Source: an uncultured Lachnospiraceae bacterium (lineage in GTDB: Bacteria; Bacillota; Clostridia; Lachnospirales; Lachnospiraceae). From it: a DNA stretch of 32,097 nucleotides. Below the pieces are notes generated by a model, which was given only the letters and a program-made list of their open reading frames with translations, made no database searches and was not told the origin of the DNA. The DNA lies in NCBI GenBank assembly GCA_902796595.1, contig CADBPM010000023.1, positions 1 to 32,097 of the forward strand, read 5' to 3'. The position numbers and the translations under genes were made by a program. The stretch's first letter is position 1; each line of letters opens with the position of its first letter. Shown here in pieces: positions 24,368-32,097 of the stretch.

Positions 24368-25828
24368 ATGAGAGAAACAGATATTATAGATGTGAAAAAG
24401 GTGGCAGAGGGAAATAAGCTTGTGCCTATAAAAAGGGAAATTGATGCAAACGATATAGTTCCGGCGGGAGTGTTGAAATCATTACTTCTGGTGTCGGATC
24501 ATTGTTTTTTGCTGGAGTCGGTTGAAAAGGATAAGACATTGGGAAGGTATTCTTTTCTTGGATATGACCCTACCTTACAGATTTCATGTACAGATGGTGT
24601 AATGACAGTAAATGCAGGCGGAAGGATGAAACTTCATGAAGAAGAAGGAGAGAGTATAATAAGGCAGGTCCTTGCAGATAACAAGTCTGCAAAAATGAAA
24701 GATTTTCCACCATTTACCGGAGGACTTGTGGGATATTTTTCTTATGACTATATAAGATATGGAGAGAAAAAACTAAGAAATTTTCCGGAAAATTCATTTG
24801 AATACAGAGACCTTGATCTTATGCTTTTTGATAAAATTATCTGCTTTGATAATATGGAAAATAAAATTATCTTTATAGCAAATGTGAGAACAGATAATCT
24901 TGATACAGACTATAACAGAGCTGTTTTAAAGCTTGATGAGATGGAAAAACTGGTAAAAGAGAAAAGAGAAAAAGTTGTAAAAAATGGCAAACTTTTATCT
25001 GATTTTAAACTTGCAATGGACAAGGATGAATATTGCAAAAAAGTTGAAATGATAAAGAAAAATATAAAGGAAGGAGATATATTTCAACTTGTGTTCAGTA
25101 ATCCTTTATCTGCAAAATATTCGGGAAGTCTGTTTGGTGCATATATGAATTTAAGGAAGAGCAATCCTTCACCATATATGTTTTACTTTCACGGAGATGA
25201 TGTTGAAATGGCGGGGGCATCACCTGAAACACTGGTAAAAGTGACAGATGGCGTGGTAAGAACATTTCCGCTTGCAGGTACAAGACCGAGAGGAAAGAGT
25301 GAGGCACTCGATAAAGCTCTGGAGGAAGAACTGCTTGGTGACGAAAAGGAAAAAGCAGAACACAACATGTTAGTGGACCTTGGCAGGAATGACATTGGAA
25401 AGGTGTGTGAATTTGGGAGCGTTGAGGTGGAAAGATACATGGATATACAGAAATTTTCACAGGTGATGCATATAGGTTCTGAGGTAAAGGGAAGGTTATC
25501 GGAAAAGTGCGATCTGCTTGACGCTATAAGAGCTGTGCTTCCTGCCGGAACACTTTCCGGAGCACCAAAGATAAGGGCGGCAGAACTGATAGATAAGTAT
25601 GAAGGAGACAGAAGAGGGATTTATGGAGGCGCTGTAGGTTACCTTGATTTTACCGGAAATATGGATCTTTGTATTGCGATAAGATTTGCTGTGAAAAAGA
25701 AAGATAGAGTATTTGTAAGGAGCGGAGCAGGAATTGTAGCAGACAGTGTGCCGCAAAAAGAATTTGAGGAATGTCGGAATAAGGCAAGAGCTGTAATAAA
25801 TGCGATAAAGGACAGTTCTGAGGGATAA
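24368..25828 (+). CDS. trpE: Anthranilate synthase component I
   Basis: Makes anthranilate from chorismate, using ammonia from TrpG. The tryptophan feedback-site motif LLES is at residues 48-51, followed by GRYSFLGYDP. The chorismate-binding core includes FQLVFSNPL, SPETLVKV, FPLAGTRPRG, EEELLGDEKEKAEHNMLVDLGRNDIG, PAGTLSGAPKIRA and the C-terminal GAGIVADSVPQKEFEE. The length of 486 is normal. The TAGGGGGAT ribosome binding site is just upstream of the ATG. trpG follows after 35 bases. The intact LLES motif suggests normal feedback inhibition by tryptophan. Confidence 0.96.
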   Translation: MRETDIIDVKKVAEGNKLVPIKREIDANDIVPAGVLKSLLLVSDHCFLLESVEKDKTLGRYSFLGYDPTLQISCTDGVMTVNAGGRMKLHEEEGESIIRQVLADNKSAKMKDFPPFTGGLVGYFSYDYIRYGEKKLRNFPENSFEYRDLDLMLFDKIICFDNMENKIIFIANVRTDNLDTDYNRAVLKLDEMEKLVKEKREKVVKNGKLLSDFKLAMDKDEYCKKVEMIKKNIKEGDIFQLVFSNPLSAKYSGSLFGAYMNLRKSNPSPYMFYFHGDDVEMAGASPETLVKVTDGVVRTFPLAGTRPRGKSEALDKALEEELLGDEKEKAEHNMLVDLGRNDIGKVCEFGSVEVERYMDIQKFSQVMHIGSEVKGRLSEKCDLLDAIRAVLPAGTLSGAPKIRAAELIDKYEGDRRGIYGGAVGYLDFTGNMDLCIAIRFAVKKKDRVFVRSGAGIVADSVPQKEFEECRNKARAVINAIKDSSEG

Positions 25829-25863
25829 GAATTTTAACGATATTTTTAACGGGAGATAAAAGT

Positions 25864-26445
25864 ATGATCTTATTGATAGATAACTATGATAGTTTTTCAT
25901 ATAACCTATATCAATATCTTGGGGAGCTTGAAAAGAATATAAAAGTGGTAAGAAATGATGAGATGACTGTCGGGGAGATTGAAGATCTAAATGCGAATGC
26001 TATCGTAATCTCACCAGGACCAGGGAGACCCAGTGATGCTGGAGTTTGTGAGGAACTTGTGAAAAAGCTTTATAAGAGAGTACCTATACTTGGAATATGT
26101 CTGGGACATCAGGGAATATGCGAAGCATTTGGGGCGGAGGTTACTTATGCGAAGACTTTGATGCATGGAAAAGCCTCGGAGATCACGATTGATAAGGCAA
26201 GTCCTATTTTTGAAGGAATACCAGAAAAGGTAAGCGTTGCAAGGTATCATTCGCTTGCAGTAAGGGAAAACAGTCTGTCGGACGTTCTTAAAGTCATAGC
26301 GAAAACTAAGGATGGGGAAGTTATGGCAGTCGGGCATAAAGAGTATCCTTTGTATGGGCTTCAGTTTCATCCGGAGTCAATAATGACGCAGTATGGAAAG
26401 AAGATGCTTAGTAATTTTATAAAGCAAGCAAAAATTTTTTCTTGA
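25864..26445 (+). CDS. trpG: Anthranilate synthase component II, glutamine amidotransferase
   Basis: Class I glutamine amidotransferase supplying ammonia to TrpE. The nucleophile is Cys79 in ILGICLGHQGI, and the His169-Glu171 pair is in QFHPESI. The N-terminus ILLIDNYDSFSYNLYQYL and SPGPGRPSDAG are family signatures. The length of 193 is normal for the stand-alone subunit, which is not fused to TrpD. CGGGAG precedes the start. The stop codon (26443-26445) lies inside the -35 box of the next promoter. It may also serve folate synthesis as PabA if no separate copy exists. Confidence 0.95.
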   Translation: MILLIDNYDSFSYNLYQYLGELEKNIKVVRNDEMTVGEIEDLNANAIVISPGPGRPSDAGVCEELVKKLYKRVPILGICLGHQGICEAFGAEVTYAKTLMHGKASEITIDKASPIFEGIPEKVSVARYHSLAVRENSLSDVLKVIAKTKDGEVMAVGHKEYPLYGLQFHPESIMTQYGKKMLSNFIKQAKIFS

Positions 26446-26470
26446 CAAGAAATCAGAAGTATGATAAAGT
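26442..26470 (+). promoter_or_regulatory. Promoter of the trpDCFBA T-box transcript
   Basis: TTGACA (26442-26447), 17 bases, TAAAGT (26465-26470). It overlaps the end of trpG and repeats the trpE promoter hexamers exactly. Confidence 0.85.
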
Positions 26471-26474
26471 CAAT

Positions 26475-26813
26475 GACAACAAGAAAACAATTTAACAAGG
26501 CACCAGTTTAAACCATTGAAGCGGAGATAAAGTATCTGTATCGCTCACAGAGAGTCCGGGTAGGTGAGAGCCGGATAGAAAGAACAGTTACAAATGGACC
26601 GCCGAGGGCGTGAGGGAAAAGCGAAGGCTTAGTATCGCACGACGTGCAGGTATACGTCAGTTACCGGAGATATGTTTACTGTAGTATGTGTAAGTATCTC
26701 GTTGAGTGGGAGTTTTACACTCCTGATCAGGGTGGCACCGTGGGTTAGTAGAAAATATTATCCCGCCCCTGATATATCCAGAAAATTCTGGGTATATCAG
26801 GGGCGGGTTTTTT
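26475..26813 (+). promoter_or_regulatory. Tryptophan T-box riboswitch with terminator
   Basis: tRNA-sensing leader. The T-box sequence AGGGTGGCACCGTGGG is at 26729-26744; its TGGC can pair with the GCCA end of tRNA-Trp (discriminator G). The specifier codon TGG at 26595-26597 is followed by a purine and sits in the stem I region. The terminator pairs 26762-26783 with 26786-26807 and ends in six T (26808-26813). Uncharged tRNA-Trp should favour the antiterminator and expression of trpDCFBA. A further 11-bp hairpin with a TAT loop lies just after, at 26816-26840, and has no T-tract. A 61-codon frame inside this leader is not a gene. Confidence 0.93.
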
Positions 26814-26881
26814 ATTATCATCAATCTATGATTGATGATAGCCCGTCCGGCGTATGAGTGACATAAAAGGGGGAGAATTTT

Positions 26882-27910
26882 ATGATAAAAGAAGCGATCG
26901 TCAAACTTGTTAACAGAGAGAATCTTACAGAAGAAATGGCAGAGGCTGCTATGAATGAGATAATGAGTGGCAATACAAGCGAGATTCAGATGAGCTCTTT
27001 TTTAACAGCGCTTGCAACAAAAGGAGCAAGTGTTGAGGAAATAACTGCCTGTGCAAGAGGAATGAGAAAGCATTGTGAGAAATTCTTGAATGATGAGCCT
27101 GTACTTGAAATTGTGGGAACCGGCGGAGATAAGGCGGGGAGCTTCAACATTTCAACCGTATCTGCCTTGGTTGTTTCGGCAGGTGGGATAAAGGTTGCAA
27201 AGCACGGCAACAGAGCAGCCACAAGTAAATGCGGCACAGCCGATTGCTTGGAGGCACTGGGAGCCAAACTTGCAATAAGTCCTGAGAAGTCAAGGAAAAT
27301 CTTAGATAAGATCAATTTCTGTTTCCTTTTTGCACAGAACTATCACCTGTCAATGAAATATGTGGCACCGGTAAGAAAACAGCTCCCGATGCCTACAGTG
27401 TTCAATATACTCGGACCGCTTACAAATCCGGCAGGTGCAACCTATCAGCTTTTAGGTGTGTATGATGAAAAGCTTGTAAATCCACTCGCAAGGGTTCTTT
27501 CAAATTTAGGAGTAAAGAGAGGAATGGTCGTATATGGACAGGATGTGCTGGATGAAATCTCAATAAGTGCTCCAACAACTGTCTGCGAAATAAATGAGGG
27601 TAAATTTGATGATTATGTTATAAGTCCTGAGGAATTTGGGATAAAGAGATGTAAAAAGAGTGATATAGTCGGCGGTACGCCTGAGGAAAATGCAGAGATC
27701 GCAAGAAGGATCCTTTCGGGGGAGAGAAGTCCGAAGCGTGATGCAGTACTTCTTAATTCGGCAGCGGCATTTCATATTACTGAGCAGATAAGCATGAAAG
27801 AAGGAATGAAGAAGGCAGTTCACCTGATAGATTCAGGAAAGGCACTTGAAAGACTTGAGGAGTTTGTAAGGCTTTCGAACGAACCTGAAAAAGAAGTGGA
27901 AGCGGGCTGA
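26882..27910 (+). CDS. trpD: Anthranilate phosphoribosyltransferase
   Basis: Transfers phosphoribose from PRPP to anthranilate. The phosphate-binding GTGGD motif is at residues 79-83 ([18 protein letters not shown]). [22 protein letters not shown] follows, with the second characteristic segment [25 protein letters not shown]. The length of 342 is normal. AAGGGGGAG is seven bases from the ATG. It is the first gene after the T-box. trpC follows after an 87-base gap that holds leader element C, unlike the overlapping junctions further on. Confidence 0.96.
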   Translation: MIKEAIVKLVNRENLTEEMAEAAMNEIMSGNTSEIQMSSFLTALATKGASVEEITACARGMRKHCEKFLNDEPVLEIVGTGGDKAGSFNISTVSALVVSAGGIKVAKHGNRAATSKCGTADCLEALGAKLAISPEKSRKILDKINFCFLFAQNYHLSMKYVAPVRKQLPMPTVFNILGPLTNPAGATYQLLGVYDEKLVNPLARVLSNLGVKRGMVVYGQDVLDEISISAPTTVCEINEGKFDDYVISPEEFGIKRCKKSDIVGGTPEENAEIARRILSGERSPKRDAVLLNSAAAFHITEQISMKEGMKKAVHLIDSGKALERLEEFVRLSNEPEKEVEAG

Positions 27911-27918
27911 GGCAAGGC

Positions 27919-27991
27919 TTGAAATTTTTTTGAATTATAATCGGTGTTGATGCAGGCACGAACCGTGAGTTACAAGGCTTGCGATAAGGGG
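27919..27991 (+). promoter_or_regulatory. Pseudoknot-type 5' leader element, copy C (before trpC), diverged
   Basis: Same plan as copies A and B but weaker. CGGT plus T (27942-27947, one bulge) pairs with AACCG (27961-27965). The loop GCAGGC (27952-27957) pairs with GCTTGC (27977-27982), including one G-T. ATAAGGGG (27984-27991) is the ribosome binding site for ATG 27998. Confidence 0.45.
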
Positions 27992-27997
27992 TATTAA

Positions 27998-28780
27998 ATG
28001 ATACTTGATACATTAAGAAAGGGTGCTGTAAAGAGAGTAGAAGAAGCTATAAAGAGTGTTTCTCTTAATGAACTAAAAGAGAGAGCAGAAAAAATATCAC
28101 CTGATACCGGATTTCCTTTCGAAAAGGCTATCAGTAAAAATGAGATAAGCTTTATATGTGAGGTAAAAAAAGCTTCTCCATCAAAAGGTATTATAGCAGA
28201 AAATTTTCCATATCTTGATATTGCAAAAGAATACGAAAAAGCTGGGGCTGATGCGATATCGGTGCTTACTGAACCGGAATATTTCTTAGGAAGTGACAAG
28301 TATTTAAGGGAGATTGCGGAAAATGTGAGTACGCCGGTTCTTAGAAAGGACTTTACTGTATCAGATTATCAGATATATGAAGCAAAGGTTTTTGGTGCTT
28401 CGGCAGTGCTTTTGATATGTGCGATACTTTCAGATAAGGAACTTGAAGAATATAAGAAGACAGCAGATAAGCTTGGACTTTCCGCAATAGTGGAGGCACA
28501 TGACGAAGAAGAGATAAAAAGAGCAGAGGCAATAGGAACAAGGATAATCGGAGTAAATAACCGAAACTTGAAGGACTTTTCAGTAAATACAGATAATGCT
28601 GTTAAACTAAGAGAAAATGTTTCACGTGAAACATTATTTATATCGGAAAGCGGAATTAAAACATTGGGGGATGTAAAAAGGCTTTCTGATATAGGAGTTG
28701 ATGCGGTACTTATAGGTGAAACTCTTATGAGAGCAGAGGATAAGGAAGCAAAGCTTAGAGAGCTTCGAAATTTCAGATGA
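27998..28780 (+). CDS. trpC: Indole-3-glycerol phosphate synthase
   Basis: Closes the ring of CdRP to indole-3-glycerol phosphate; a TIM barrel of 260 residues. Catalytic-region motifs are FICEVKKASPSKG (about residues 50-61), VLRKDFTVSDYQIYEA, AIVEAHDEEE, IGVNNRNLKDF and ISESGI. The stretch NVSRET (207-212), just before the conserved ISESGI, is encoded by a perfect parS site. The gene is not fused to trpF, which overlaps it by four bases (ATGA). Confidence 0.96.
   Translation: MILDTLRKGAVKRVEEAIKSVSLNELKERAEKISPDTGFPFEKAISKNEISFICEVKKASPSKGIIAENFPYLDIAKEYEKAGADAISVLTEPEYFLGSDKYLREIAENVSTPVLRKDFTVSDYQIYEAKVFGASAVLLICAILSDKELEEYKKTADKLGLSAIVEAHDEEEIKRAEAIGTRIIGVNNRNLKDFSVNTDNAVKLRENVSRETLFISESGIKTLGDVKRLSDIGVDAVLIGETLMRAEDKEAKLRELRNFR
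28618..28633. promoter_or_regulatory. parS: parS site 3, inside the trpC coding region
   Basis: A perfect TGTTTCACGTGAAACA, identical to the two sites before parA and about 9.3 kb away. It is read in frame as part of Asn207 to Thr212 of TrpC. Confidence 0.95.
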
Positions 28781-29391
28781 CAAAGATAAAAATATGCGGG
28801 TTAAGAAGACTTGAAGATGTGAGGATAGTAAACAGGTATAAACCTGATCTTGTAGGATTCATATTTGACCCGACAAGAAAAAGATATGTAGACAAAATAA
28901 AGGCAGCAGAAATAAGATCAAAATTAAAGTTCGGAATAAAGGCTGTGGGAGTTTTTGTAGACGCCGACATTTCAACCGAAATAAACTTTGTAAAAGAAAA
29001 GATAATAGATGTGATACAACTTCATGGAAGCGAGAGTGAGGAGTTCATACAAGAACTGAAAAAAAAGCTCAATCAGGTTGAAATGAATGTGTCTGTGATA
29101 AAAGCTTTTTCGATAAAGAGCCATGAGGATATAGAAAGAGCCGAAAGAAGTCCTGCTGATATGATACTTCTTGATGCAGGAAAAGGCGGAAGCGGTGAAA
29201 CATTTGACTGGAAGCTTTTAAAAAAGATACAAAGACCGTATTTTCTTGCAGGCGGAATAAACACAGATAATATAGACGAAGCACTTTTACATAAGCCATA
29301 CGGAGTGGATATTGCAAGTGGCTCCGAGACTGATGGGAAAAAGGATGAGAAAAAAATCAAGGAACTGATAAGGAGAGTCAGAAATGAGTAA
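28777..29391 (+). CDS. trpF: Phosphoribosylanthranilate isomerase
   Basis: Isomerises PRA to CdRP, the step before TrpC; a small TIM barrel of 204 residues. [11 protein letters not shown] has the catalytic Cys7. [44 protein letters not shown] (with the catalytic Asp) and FLAGGI are all present. The ATG overlaps the trpC stop by four bases, with only a weak ribosome binding site, so translational coupling is likely. trpB overlaps its end by eight bases. Confidence 0.95.
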   Translation: MTKIKICGLRRLEDVRIVNRYKPDLVGFIFDPTRKRYVDKIKAAEIRSKLKFGIKAVGVFVDADISTEINFVKEKIIDVIQLHGSESEEFIQELKKKLNQVEMNVSVIKAFSIKSHEDIERAERSPADMILLDAGKGGSGETFDWKLLKKIQRPYFLAGGINTDNIDEALLHKPYGVDIASGSETDGKKDEKKIKELIRRVRNE

Positions 29392-30568
29392 GGGAAGATT
29401 TGGAGAGTTTGGAGGACAGTATATACCTGAAACTCTCATGAGTGAACTTGATAAGCTTGAAAAAGCATACGAACATTATAAAAATGATTCGGAATTTGTG
29501 GCAGAATTAAATGACCTTTTAAATAATTACGCAAACAGACCATCGCTTCTTTACTACGCTGAAAACATGACTAATGATTTGGGCGGAGCAAAGATTTATC
29601 TTAAGAGAGAAGACCTTAACCATACAGGGGCACACAAGATAAATAATGTATTAGGTCAGTGTCTTCTTGCAAAAAAGATGGGAAAGAAGAGAATCATAGC
29701 AGAGACAGGAGCTGGTCAGCACGGAGTTGCAGCAGCTACAGCAGCCGCTCTTATGGGACTTGAATGTGAAGTGTTCATGGGAGAGAAGGATACCGAAAGA
29801 CAGGCTTTGAATGTATACAGGATGGAGCTTCTCGGAGCAAAGGTACACGCGGTCACAACTGGTACCAAGGTGCTTAAGGATGCTGTAAATGAGGCGATGA
29901 GGGAGTGGGTAAACAGAGTAGATGATACTCATTATGTTATAGGTTCTGTAATGGGACCGCATCCATTTCCAACAATGGTAAGAGATTTTCAGGCTGTGAT
30001 CTCAAAAGAGGCAAGAGCACAGATCCTTGAAAAAGAAGGAAAACTTCCGGATGCTGTGGTTGCCTGTGTAGGCGGCGGCAGCAATGCAATCGGAGCTTTT
30101 TATAACTTTATTCCGGATAAGGGCGTGAGACTTATCGGATGCGAGGCAGCAGGAAGAGGTGTTGAAACAGGACAACATGCCGCAACTATAACAGCAGGAA
30201 AGCTTGGTGTGTTCCATGGTATGAAGTCCTTGTTCTGTCAGAATGAATATGGACAGATTGACGAGGTTTATTCAATTTCAGCAGGGCTTGATTATCCGGG
30301 GATAGGACCGGAACATGCTTACCTTCATGAAACAGGAAGAGCTGAATATGTACCGATAACTGATGATGAAGCGGTAGATGCCTTTGAATACATAGCAAAG
30401 AAAGAAGGAATAATCTGTGCTATAGAAAGTGCTCATGCAGTTGCGGAAGCAATTAAACTTGCACCTACAATGAGCAAAGATGAAACTATGATCGTTTGCA
30501 TTTCAGGCCGCGGTGATAAGGATGTAGCTGCAATAGCAAGATACAGGGGGGTAAATATCCATGATTAA
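29384..30568 (+). CDS. trpB: Tryptophan synthase beta chain
   Basis: PLP enzyme joining indole and serine. The cofactor lysine is Lys85 in [27 protein letters not shown] at the N-terminus, [11 protein letters not shown], the glycine-rich phosphate site [10 protein letters not shown], and [14 protein letters not shown] all match the TrpB1 type that pairs with TrpA. The length of 394 is normal. The AGGAGAG ribosome binding site lies inside trpF. Confidence 0.97.
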   Translation: MSKGRFGEFGGQYIPETLMSELDKLEKAYEHYKNDSEFVAELNDLLNNYANRPSLLYYAENMTNDLGGAKIYLKREDLNHTGAHKINNVLGQCLLAKKMGKKRIIAETGAGQHGVAAATAAALMGLECEVFMGEKDTERQALNVYRMELLGAKVHAVTTGTKVLKDAVNEAMREWVNRVDDTHYVIGSVMGPHPFPTMVRDFQAVISKEARAQILEKEGKLPDAVVACVGGGSNAIGAFYNFIPDKGVRLIGCEAAGRGVETGQHAATITAGKLGVFHGMKSLFCQNEYGQIDEVYSISAGLDYPGIGPEHAYLHETGRAEYVPITDDEAVDAFEYIAKKEGIICAIESAHAVAEAIKLAPTMSKDETMIVCISGRGDKDVAAIARYRGVNIHD

Positions 30569-31343
30569 AACAGTTAAGGATTCATTTGCAAATGAGAAAG
30601 CATTTATACCTTTTATAACAGCAGGTGATGCAGGACTTGATAATACAGAGAAATTTATACTTGAAATGGAAAAGGCAGGTGCCGACCTTGTGGAGATAGG
30701 AATTCCTTTTTCCGACCCTGTAGCAGAAGGGACTGTAATTCAGGAAGCAGATATAAGAAGTCTTGCAAATGGTACAACTACTGATGGAATTTTTGACATG
30801 GTAAAGGATCTCAGAACTAAAACAGATATGCCGCTTGTATTTATGACTTATTTGAATCCTGTTTTTTCTTATGGATATGAGAGATTTTTTGGAAAATGTG
30901 AAGAGGTTGGCGTAAGCGGTATAATCATTCCGGACCTTCCTTATGAGGAAATGGGTGAGTGTAGTGACATTGCAAAGAGCCATGGAGTTGATATTATTTC
31001 TATGATCGCACCTACAAGTAAGGAAAGAGTAAGGATGATCGCAAAAGAGGCGAAGGGATTTATCTATCTTGTTTCTTCAATGGGAGTGACGGGCATGAGG
31101 AATAAGATAACCACAGACCTTGCTCCAATAATAGAATTAATCAGAGAGGTGACAGATACACCTGTGGCTATCGGGTTTGGAATACACAGTCCTGAGCAGG
31201 CAGGTGAAATGTGCAAGATAGCAGATGGTGTGATATCAGGTTCTGCAGTTGTAAAGCTTGTAGAGAAATATGGAGATAATGCAGGTCCATACATTTATGA
31301 ATTTGTTAAGCAGATGAAGGAAGGCGAGGAAGCCTGTGCGTGA
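30561..31343 (+). CDS. trpA: Tryptophan synthase alpha chain
   Basis: Splits indole-3-glycerol phosphate to indole and glyceraldehyde 3-phosphate. The general acid/base is Glu45 in [12 protein letters not shown]. The position of Salmonella Asp60 is Glu56 here (VAEGTVIQ for LADGPTIQ), a conservative exchange I believe occurs in related clostridial enzymes. [12 protein letters not shown] and [10 protein letters not shown] form the phosphate-binding region. The length of 260 is normal. The start overlaps the trpB stop by eight bases, with AGGGGG ten bases upstream. It is the last gene of the operon. Confidence 0.95.
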   Translation: MIKTVKDSFANEKAFIPFITAGDAGLDNTEKFILEMEKAGADLVEIGIPFSDPVAEGTVIQEADIRSLANGTTTDGIFDMVKDLRTKTDMPLVFMTYLNPVFSYGYERFFGKCEEVGVSGIIIPDLPYEEMGECSDIAKSHGVDIISMIAPTSKERVRMIAKEAKGFIYLVSSMGVTGMRNKITTDLAPIIELIREVTDTPVAIGFGIHSPEQAGEMCKIADGVISGSAVVKLVEKYGDNAGPYIYEFVKQMKEGEEACA

Positions 31344-31393
31344 GAATATAAGACTGTTTTTGAGATTTATGTAGCCCAATATTGAATAGCTAT

Positions 31394-31438
31394 AATAGTG
31401 AACAGGGCTATCTTAATGCGATAGCTCTGTTTACTATT
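31394..31438. terminator. Terminator hairpin between trpA and the convergent membrane gene
   Basis: A 19-base-pair stem (31394-31412 with 31420-31438, two G-T pairs) with a 7-base loop. The T-tract is short and broken (TTTACTATTTA). It overlaps the stop codon of the minus-strand gene, so both transcripts may use it. Confidence 0.7.
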
Positions 31439-32025
31439 TAATGTTTGATTTTTTGATATTCATAATAGCTCCAACAACTCCATGCGATAATAAGCCCAGA
31501 GCCTAGTATATACGACAAAAATGAATCATTCAAAACAATCTTTGGAGTAGTAGATTCAGGTGAAGCTGTATTTTTGAGAATCTCATATATATTCCAATTT
31601 GAAATCTGCATAACTAAAACTTGTAAAAAAACGCACATCATACCAATCTGCTTATTATGGAAGTATTCCCATAATATATATGCTGATATAAGTATACCAT
31701 ATATTATGGTTGCTATATGGATTAACTTGTATAATATAGCGGATTGTTCCGTTACAACACCAGTGGTACTCCATTCTGTCAGAATATTATTCATTATGAT
31801 AATATACAAGCCAGATAATCCAGTAACAATAATTTGTAAGATAATATATCTAAGTGTTACAAGTTTCTCATATTGTACTACGAGATAATTTCTCAAGAAT
31901 ACAGCAAAAAAAGCAAATAACGACGCAGTATTTAAGACTTGTAAATTGTTAAAAAAGAATATTGTTCTGTATAACGTAATAAGGAAAATAAAAAGTATAA
32001 TTGAAGAAATAAGGTTATTCGTCAA
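31438..32025 (-). CDS. Membrane protein of unknown function
   Basis: I do not recognise the family. The 195-residue product has about six hydrophobic segments (near residues 5-25, 35-50, 60-80, 100-120, 125-145 and 165-185) and a polar stretch NTASPESTTPKIVLND before the last one. It ends in YEYQKIKH. The nominal start is TTG 32025, with no good ribosome binding site; the promoter just upstream (32064-32092) would give a leader of about 30 bases, consistent with this start. The frame stays open for 21 more codons upstream with protein-like composition, so the true N-terminus is uncertain. Its base composition is more AT-rich than its neighbours, suggesting an accessory gene. Confidence 0.6.
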   Translation of the reverse strand: MTNNLISSIILFIFLITLYRTIFFFNNLQVLNTASLFAFFAVFLRNYLVVQYEKLVTLRYIILQIIVTGLSGLYIIIMNNILTEWSTTGVVTEQSAILYKLIHIATIIYGILISAYILWEYFHNKQIGMMCVFLQVLVMQISNWNIYEILKNTASPESTTPKIVLNDSFLSYILGSGLIIAWSCWSYYEYQKIKH

Positions 32026-32063
32026 AAATAGTGGGTAGTCGTATCCACCGATTCCTTCCCTGG

Positions 32064-32092
32064 AGTATAGTTGTGTGACATGGGGATGTCAA
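32064..32092 (-). promoter_or_regulatory. Sigma-A promoter of the minus-strand membrane protein
   Basis: Read on the minus strand, TTGACA (32092-32087) and TATACT (32069-32064) are separated by exactly 17 bases, a near-consensus promoter with a predicted start around 32057. Confidence 0.7.
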
Positions 32093-32097
32093 GGGAG

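Noticed and set aside
26672..26857. A 61-codon plus-strand reading frame
   Set aside because: It lies across the T-box sequence and terminator of the trp leader; the RNA structure explains the sequence and there is no ribosome binding site.
1..32097. A CRISPR array, prophage or insertion sequence
   Set aside because: I saw no regularly spaced direct repeats, no transposase or phage genes, and no terminal inverted repeats with target duplications; only small intergenic repeats are present.

Overview
The window looks like a chromosome segment from an AT-rich, Gram-positive anaerobe of the Clostridia, most likely Lachnospiraceae. I infer this from strong GGAGG-type ribosome binding sites, consensus sigma-A promoters, a T-box leader, a cytosolic cellobiose phosphorylase closely resembling the Clostridium thermocellum enzyme, and the order parA-parB-DUF4446. 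Three perfect parS sites suggest the replication origin is close. The genus cannot be fixed without a database search.

Layout. 1-359: the 3' end of a 23S rRNA, then tRNA-Asn and tRNA-Cys and a terminator; no 5S gene lies between them. 636-3212: cellobiose phosphorylase with its own terminator. 3473-9103: an operon of an HD-GYP protein, both halves of a heterodimeric ABC exporter and a glycerophosphodiester phosphodiesterase. 9199-12798: a fused ATPase/FtsX-type ABC transporter behind an attenuator-like leader, then a membrane-anchored C39-type cysteine peptidase. 12952-16063: an OmpR-type response regulator and a large multi-pass histidine kinase. 16079-16203: a promoter-terminator unit without an ORF, a possible small RNA. 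16431-17630 (minus strand): an AAA/DUF4143 ATPase. 17870-19120: a PadR regulator and a HAAS-type membrane protein. 19205-21753: two parS sites, parA, parB and DUF4446. 21921-24239: a CPA2 cation/proton antiporter and a threonine-aldolase-like enzyme. 24246-31343: the complete trp pathway in two transcription units, trpEG behind a promoter-terminator leader and trpDCFBA behind a tryptophan T-box. 31438-32025 (minus strand): an unknown membrane protein.

The trp genes E, G, D, C, F, B and A encode every step from chorismate to tryptophan. ParA, ParB and the parS sites form the chromosome segregation system; the third parS site lies inside trpC. The two-component system, the C39 peptidase and the MacB-like transporter sit together. 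A 13-base motif shared between the regions upstream of the regulator and of the peptidase hints at common control.

The most unusual content is between genes. (1) Three copies of a 65-75 base element lie directly upstream of parB, the aldolase gene and trpC. Each can fold as a hairpin whose loop pairs with sequence just before the ribosome binding site, an H-type pseudoknot, and the copies partly covary. (2) Two copies of a roughly 107 base double-hairpin element supply the stop codons of the HAAS protein and ParB. (3) The possible small RNA carries a 22-base stretch perfectly complementary to the end of one of these. (4) One parS site is the centre of a 38-base perfect palindrome that resembles a terminator.
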